In this document: positions 59,767-64,000 of the stretch, in pieces
Numbering within the stretch: the first letter of the stretch is position 1
How the letters are laid out: the number at the start of each line of letters is the position of its first letter
DNA from: Geodermatophilus nigrescens
Lineage (GTDB): Bacteria; Actinomycetota; Actinomycetes; Mycobacteriales; Geodermatophilaceae
Direction of reading: 5' to 3'
Assembly: GCF_900129495.1 (NCBI RefSeq)
Contig: NZ_FQVX01000001.1
Location: 620,001 to 684,000 of the forward strand
Length of the DNA stretch: 64,000 nt
Notes under the pieces: model-generated
Database searches by the model: none
The model's input: only the letters and a program-made list of their open reading frames with translations
Told to the model about the DNA's origin: nothing
Program-made: the position numbers and the translations under genes

Positions 59767-60566
59767 GCTCGCTGTCCGTCGCCGTCGAGGACGGCCTGAC
59801 CATCACCCGCCGCAACCTGGTCAAGGTCAAGCGGGTGCCCGAGCTGATCGTCTTCGCGACGCTGTCGCCGATCATGTTCGTGCTGCTGTTCCGCTACGTG
59901 TTCGGCAGCGCGATCCCGATCCAGGGCATCAGCTACGCGGAGTTCCTCCTGCCCGGGATCTTCGCCCAGACGATCGTCTTCGGGAGCACGATCACGGGCG
60001 CGAGCCTGGCGGAGGACCTGCAGAAGGGCCTCATCGACCGGTTCCGCTCACTGCCGATGGCGCCGTCGGCGGTGCTGGTCGGCCGCACGGTCGCCGACCT
60101 CGCGCTCAACGCCCTGTCCATCGTCGTCATGGGCGTCACCGGCCTGATCGTCGGGTGGCGGATCCGTTCTTCACTGGGGGAGGCGCTGGCCGGATTCGCC
60201 CTGCTGCTGCTCTTCGCCTACGCGATGAGCTGGCTGATGGCCACGGTGGGCCTGCTCGTGCGCGCGCCGGAGGTCGTCCAGCAGGCCAGCTTCATCGTGA
60301 TCTTCCCGCTGACCTTCATCGCCAACACCTTCGTGCCGACGAACAACTTCCCGACGGTGCTCAAGTGGATCGCCGACTGGAACCCGGTGTCGGCGGTCGT
60401 GCAGGCGGCGCGGGAGCTGTTCGGCAACACCGCCCCGGGGCTGGGTGCCTCCGACACCTGGTCCCTGCAGCACCCGGTGCTCTACACGCTGATCTGGTCC
60501 GCGCTGCTGCTGGCGGTCTTCGTGCCGCTGTCGGTGCGCATCTACCAGCGGACCGCCAGCCGCTGA
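59763..60566 (+). CDS. ABC-2 type permease, DrrB-like
   Basis: 267 residues with six membrane helices. ISYAEFLLPGIFAQTIVFGS and the loop LAEDLQKGLIDRFRSLPMAP are hallmarks of daunorubicin-type ABC-2 permeases, as are SFIVIFPLTFIANTFVPTNN and WIADWNPVSAVVQAARELFG. It is the membrane half of the exporter encoded with the preceding ATPase. Overlaps it by four bases. A 12-bp stem hairpin begins five bases after the stop. Confidence 0.95.
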   Translation: MSSLSVAVEDGLTITRRNLVKVKRVPELIVFATLSPIMFVLLFRYVFGSAIPIQGISYAEFLLPGIFAQTIVFGSTITGASLAEDLQKGLIDRFRSLPMAPSAVLVGRTVADLALNALSIVVMGVTGLIVGWRIRSSLGEALAGFALLLLFAYAMSWLMATVGLLVRAPEVVQQASFIVIFPLTFIANTFVPTNNFPTVLKWIADWNPVSAVVQAARELFGNTAPGLGASDTWSLQHPVLYTLIWSALLLAVFVPLSVRIYQRTASR

Positions 60567-60570
60567 CCCG

Positions 60571-60603
60571 CTCGTCCCGGCGGCGGAGTGTCGCCGGGAC
60601 GAG
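60571..60603 (+). terminator. hairpin terminator after ABC permease
   Basis: CTCGTCCCGGCG and CGCCGGGACGAG form a perfect 12-bp stem with a nine-base loop, right after the permease gene. Confidence 0.75.
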
Positions 60604-60640
60604 TGGGGGGCCGGACCGTGCCGGCGGACGTCGTACCCGG

Positions 60641-60671
60641 GTGGCCCGGAACCGGACCGGTTCCGGGCCAC
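60641..60671. promoter_or_regulatory. 31-bp near-perfect palindrome upstream of M3 peptidase
   Basis: Two exact 15-base arms, GTGGCCCGGAACCGG and its complement, around a single A, 39 bases before the peptidase ATG. It could be an operator or a second terminator hairpin; with a one-base centre it fits a dimeric protein site better than an RNA hairpin. Confidence 0.5.
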
Positions 60672-60710
60672 TGGTGTCCGACGGTCCGGGTCGGCGCAGG
60701 ATGGACGCCG

Positions 60711-62774
60711 ATGAGCGCCGAGCCTGCCGCCGCCCTGTCCGCCGACAACCCGCTGTCCGCCGAGTCGCCGCTGCCGTACCGGCTGCCGCCGTTCGCGGAC
60801 GTCACGCTCGAGCACTGCCGCGAGGCGATCCTCGCCGGGATGGCCGGGCAGCGCGCCGAGCTGGCGGCGATCACCGGCTCGGCGGAGCCGCCCACCTTCG
60901 AGAACACGGTCGTCGCCCTGGAACGCTCGGGTGCGCTGCTGCGCCGGGCGGAGGCGGTGTTCGGCAACCTCGCCTCGTCGCTGTCGACCCCGCGGCTGCG
61001 GGAGATCGAGCGCGAGCTCGCACCGCTGGAGGCCGCGCACGCCGACGCGCTGCGGCTGGACCCGGCGCTGTTCGCCCGCATCGACGCGGTCCACGAGGCA
61101 CGGCACGCCGCCGGCCTCGACGCCGAGGCGGTCCGGCTGGTCGAGCGGCACCACCTCGACCGCGTGCTGGCCGGCGCCCGCCTCGACGACGCCGGCCGCG
61201 CCCGGCTGTCGGAGCTCAACCGCGAGCTGTCGGAGCTGTCCACGCAGTTCGGGCAGAACCTGCAGCTGGCCACCGAGGCCGCCGCGGTCCGCGTCGCCGA
61301 GGCCGCCGAGCTCGACGGCCTGTCCGACGAGGAGGTCGCCTCGGCCGCCCGCGCCGCCGCCGACCGCGGCCTCGAGGGGTACCTGCTGCCGCTGCTGCTG
61401 CCCACCGGCCAGCCGGTGCTCGCGAAGCTGCGCGACCGGGAGCTGCGTCGGCGGGTGTTCGAGGCGTCGGCGGGCCGCGCGTCGGCGGGGGAGCACGACA
61501 ACGGGCCGGTGGCCGCGCGCATCGCCCGGGTCCGGGCCGAGCGGGCGCGCCTGCTCGGCTTCGCCACCCACGCCGATCTGGTCCTCGCCGACCAGACCGC
61601 GGGCAGCACCGCCGCCGTCGACGCGATGCTCTCGTCGATGGTCGGCCCGTCGACGGCCAACGCCCGCGCCGAGGCCGAGGTGCTCGCGGAGGTGGCCGCC
61701 CGCGACGGCGTGACCGACCTCGCCGCGTGGGACTGGGCGTTCTACAGCGAGCGGGTCCGGGCCGAGCGCTACTCGGTCGACCGGGCGGCCCTGCGGCCGT
61801 GGTTCGAGCTCGACCGGGTGCTCGTCGACGGCGTCTTCCGCGCCGCCGAGCTGCTGTACGGCTTCCGGTTCACCGCGCGCCCCGACCTCGCCGGCTACCA
61901 CCCCGACGTCCGGGTCTGGGAGGTCACCGGCCCCGACGGCGCGGAGGTCGGGCTCTACCTCGGCGACTTCCTGGCCCGCGAGGGCAAGCGCGGCGGGGCG
62001 TGGATGAGCTCGTTCGTCACCCAGTCGCGGCTGCTCGGCACGCGGCCGGTGGTAGTGAACAACCTCAACGTGGCGCCCGCGCCGGAGGGCCGGCCCACGC
62101 TGCTCACCCTCGACGAGGTCGACACGCTCTTCCATGAGTTCGGCCACGCGCTGCACGGGCTGAGCTCCGCGGTCACCTACCCGCGCTTCGCCGGCACCGC
62201 GGTGCCGCGCGACTTCGTGGAGTTCCCGAGCCAGGTCAACGAGATGTGGGCGACCTGGCCGGAGGTGCTCGGGCACTACGCCCGGCACGTCGAGACGGGC
62301 GAGCCGCTGCCGGGCGACGTCGTCGAGGCGATCGAGGCCGCCCGGCTGTGGGGCGAGGGCTTCGCGACGCTGGAGTACCTGGCGGCCACGCTGCTCGACC
62401 AGGCCTGGCACCGGATCACCCCGGAGACCGAGGTCGGCGACCCGGCCGAGTTCGAGCGGCGCGCGCTCGAGGAGGCCGGCGTCGCCTCCGACCTCGTGCC
62501 GCCGCGCTACCGGACGACGTACTTCCAGCACGTCTTCGCCGGCGGCTACGCGGCGGGCTACTACTCCTACATCTGGTCGGAGGTCCTCGACGCCGACACG
62601 GTGGAGTGGTTCCGCGAGCACGGCGGGCTGCGGCGGGAGAACGGCGACGTCTTCCGCGAGCGGCTGCTGGCGGTGGGCGGGTCGGTGGACCCGCTGGAGG
62701 CCTTCCGCGCGGTCCGCGGCCGCGACGCCGACCCGGGCCCGCTCCTGCGCCGCCGCGGCCTCGCCCCGGCGTGA
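60711..62774 (+). CDS. M3-family metallopeptidase (oligopeptidase/peptidyl-dipeptidase Dcp-like)
   Basis: 687 residues, normal for the family. The N-terminal helical half includes ITGSAEPPTFENTVVALERS and ANARAEAEVLAEVAARDGV; the catalytic half has WDWAFYSERVRAERYSVD, GAWMSSFVTQSRLLG, then the zinc site LFHEFGHALHGLSS (H475, E476, H479) with the third ligand Glu in PSQVNEMWATWPEVL, and the substrate-side FAGGYAAGYYSYIWSEVLDA. It is a cytosolic enzyme that degrades short peptides. ATG at 60711 preceded by CAGGATGG. Its stop overlaps the start of a propeller-like gene (GTGA). Confidence 0.96.
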   Translation: MSAEPAAALSADNPLSAESPLPYRLPPFADVTLEHCREAILAGMAGQRAELAAITGSAEPPTFENTVVALERSGALLRRAEAVFGNLASSLSTPRLREIERELAPLEAAHADALRLDPALFARIDAVHEARHAAGLDAEAVRLVERHHLDRVLAGARLDDAGRARLSELNRELSELSTQFGQNLQLATEAAAVRVAEAAELDGLSDEEVASAARAAADRGLEGYLLPLLLPTGQPVLAKLRDRELRRRVFEASAGRASAGEHDNGPVAARIARVRAERARLLGFATHADLVLADQTAGSTAAVDAMLSSMVGPSTANARAEAEVLAEVAARDGVTDLAAWDWAFYSERVRAERYSVDRAALRPWFELDRVLVDGVFRAAELLYGFRFTARPDLAGYHPDVRVWEVTGPDGAEVGLYLGDFLAREGKRGGAWMSSFVTQSRLLGTRPVVVNNLNVAPAPEGRPTLLTLDEVDTLFHEFGHALHGLSSAVTYPRFAGTAVPRDFVEFPSQVNEMWATWPEVLGHYARHVETGEPLPGDVVEAIEAARLWGEGFATLEYLAATLLDQAWHRITPETEVGDPAEFERRALEEAGVASDLVPPRYRTTYFQHVFAGGYAAGYYSYIWSEVLDADTVEWFREHGGLRRENGDVFRERLLAVGGSVDPLEAFRAVRGRDADPGPLLRRRGLAPA

Positions 62775-63655
62775 CCCGGCCGGCGCACCGCCGGGTCTGG
62801 CGCGTCGCCGCGGCGCCCTGGGACGACGACCTCGTGGCGACGGGGTCGTGGGAGCGGACGGTCGACGTCTGGTCACTGTCCCGGGGCGGGCACGTCACCG
62901 GCCTCGACACCGTCCTGGACGCGGGCGGCACCCGGCTGGCCCTCGTCTCAGAGCCGGAGCCGGTCGTCGTGGCGGGCGCGTGGACGCGGCACGGCGTCTG
63001 CGGTTACGCCCTGGACGGCTTCCGGATCTGGCAGAACCGCACCCGCCGCAACGTGCAGCAACTGACCGCGCTGAGCGGCGGCCGGGTCGCCGTCGGGTAC
63101 GCGAGCCAGCCGACGCTGGTCCTCGACGCGGGGACGGGCCAGGAGCTGGCGTCGCTGCGCGGCGTCACCACGGTCGTCGCGCTGGACAGGCGGTCGACGC
63201 TACTGGCGGGGACCGGGTGGCTGCAGATGGCGGATGCCGACCTGACGCCGGTGTGGCGGCGAGTGCCGCTGGCGGGGTTCGCGGTGCTCACCGCCGCGGT
63301 GGCCCCGGAGACGGTCGCCGTCGTCGAGGCCGAGGAGGGAGGGTCCGTGCTGCGCGTCCTCGACCGGGACGGCGTGCCGCGCGCGTCCGTGACGTGGCCG
63401 GGGGAGGGGATCCGTGGGGTCGGCCGCGACGCCGCGTCGGGGACGTGGGTGGTCGTGCGCTCGGACCTCGACAGCCACCGCTCGGTCCTCGTGCGGGTCA
63501 CGGACGACGGTGCGGTGGTGGACCGGCGCCCCTGGCGGCCGGTCTCCGGGACGGCCCTGGTCCGGGACGGGCGCGCACTCGTCCAGGCGGACGACGACGG
63601 GGTGCACGTCCTCGACCTCGCCGACCTGGGCCTGCGGACCCTCGCCTCGGATTGA
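62771..63655 (+). CDS. WD40/propeller-like protein, function unknown
   Basis: 294 residues, no signal peptide or membrane helix. Successive blade-like patterns are visible, each with a strand pair ending in an aromatic or Asp: TGSWERTVDVWSLSRGGHV, then VVAGAWTRHGVCGYALDGFR, VAVGYASQPTLVLDAGTGQE, LRVLDRDGVPRASVTWPGEG, LVRVTDDGAVVDRRPWRP and VHVLDLADLGLRTL. No enzyme motif. The GTGA overlap with the M3 peptidase suggests joint expression. Propellers are poorly defined by sequence, so the family name is tentative. Confidence 0.6.
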   Translation: MTRPAHRRVWRVAAAPWDDDLVATGSWERTVDVWSLSRGGHVTGLDTVLDAGGTRLALVSEPEPVVVAGAWTRHGVCGYALDGFRIWQNRTRRNVQQLTALSGGRVAVGYASQPTLVLDAGTGQELASLRGVTTVVALDRRSTLLAGTGWLQMADADLTPVWRRVPLAGFAVLTAAVAPETVAVVEAEEGGSVLRVLDRDGVPRASVTWPGEGIRGVGRDAASGTWVVVRSDLDSHRSVLVRVTDDGAVVDRRPWRPVSGTALVRDGRALVQADDDGVHVLDLADLGLRTLASD

Positions 63656-63666
63656 GCGGAGCGGAG

Positions 63667-63728
63667 TGACGGCGTTCCTCGCGCACCGCGGGTCCTGCAG
63701 GACCGGCAACGCGCGAGGAACGCCGTCA
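63667..63728. terminator. nested inverted-repeat element between convergent genes
   Basis: Outer arms of 18 exactly paired bases (63667-63684 with 63711-63728) enclose a second perfect palindrome GGTCCTGCAGGACC (63691-63704). It fills nearly all of the 81-base space between the propeller-like gene and the convergent RNHCP gene. Probably a bidirectional terminator, but the outer-plus-inner design also resembles a small dispersed palindromic element. Confidence 0.6.
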
Positions 63729-63736
63729 ATGACGGG

Positions 63737-64000
63737 TCAGAGCCAGGGGAGGGAGAGCACCAGGTCGAGGTCGTCGGGGGCGTCGCCGTCGCGGACGAGC
63801 CGGTTGGGCTGGCGGTGGCCGCACGCCGTGCAGCGGTGCACCACCTGCCAGCCCTTGCCCGACTTCTCGACCAGCCCGATCGGCTCCATCGGCTGCCGGC
63901 ACTCGCTGGCCCGGTCGCCGGGGAGGTCGTCGACGTGCAGCGACCACAGGCACGACGGGCAGTGGTTGCGGTAGTGCCCGTCGGTGTTGGCGGGGACGTC
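63737..64000 (-). CDS. RNHCP domain protein, C-terminal part (cut by window edge)
   Basis: 87 residues visible of a frame that continues beyond the right edge. It contains HYRNHCPSCLWSLHVDDLPG, the RNHCP signature that names the family, then CRQPMEPIGLV and VVHRCTACGHRQPNRLVRD. The CPSC and CTAC pairs look like zinc ligands. The family is small and of unknown function, sometimes found near RNA-related genes. It converges on the propeller-like gene across the inverted-repeat element. Confidence 0.88.
   Translation of the reverse strand, partial: DVPANTDGHYRNHCPSCLWSLHVDDLPGDRASECRQPMEPIGLVEKSGKGWQVVHRCTACGHRQPNRLVRDGDAPDDLDLVLSLPWL

Overview
The window is very GC-rich bacterial chromosome with dense, overlapping genes and many GTG starts. 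Gene content and order (mfd, SurA-type lipoprotein, mazG, eno, ftsB, DUF501, ppx) are those of an actinobacterium; the protein style suggests Geodermatophilaceae or a close relative (Blastococcus, Geodermatophilus, Modestobacter). The genus is an inference from memory. I saw no insertion sequence, phage gene or CRISPR array. No gene-free stretch exceeds 300 bases; the largest gap is 2954-3237.

Bases 1-32425 are one large exopolysaccharide/capsule locus of Wzx/Wzy type. The left arm (minus strand) has a GT4 glycosyltransferase cut by the edge, an O-antigen polymerase-like protein and a Wzz protein with an apparently dead kinase-like domain. Then, on the plus strand, come a TagD-like cytidylyltransferase, an MFS transporter with a membrane-anchored propeller protein, the priming sugar-phosphate transferase, and, overlapping its stop codon, a 2308-residue secreted protein built from an N,N-dimethylformamidase-beta-like domain and six DUF4082 modules. 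A tightly overlapping run follows (14866-23284): Gfo/Idh dehydrogenase, NAD-epimerase, two DegT aminotransferases, two left-handed beta-helix acyltransferases, flippase and GT4. This looks like a pathway for acylated amino sugars. Next come a divergent glycosyltransferase, a membrane-anchored glycosidase-like protein, a rhamnosyltransferase-like protein, a GT2, a second polymerase and a second Wzz, and finally a minus-strand WecG/CpsF transferase with a partner glycosyltransferase.

Bases 32670-48478 are housekeeping: mfd, a SurA-like lipoprotein, mazG, a minus-strand pair (processive GT2 plus a 51-residue protein resembling a bare LAxTG sorting signal), a small membrane protein, eno, ftsB, DUF501, ppx/gppA, DUF4235, family-5 uracil-DNA glycosylase, type II NADH dehydrogenase, a tRNA with anticodon UAA and a secreted M28 aminopeptidase.

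Bases 48493-64000 hold a YccA/Bax-inhibitor protein with a Gln/Tyr/Gly-rich tail, a thiolase, an SGNH hydrolase, DUF2252, a GNAT acetyltransferase broken by a one-base frameshift, a VWA/AAA+ pair, threonine ammonia-lyase, a drug-type ABC exporter, an M3 peptidase with a coupled propeller-like protein, and an RNHCP protein cut by the right edge. Strong perfect inverted repeats mark several gene ends. Several genes have a TAnnnT -10 box 6-7 bases before the start codon, suggesting leaderless transcription.
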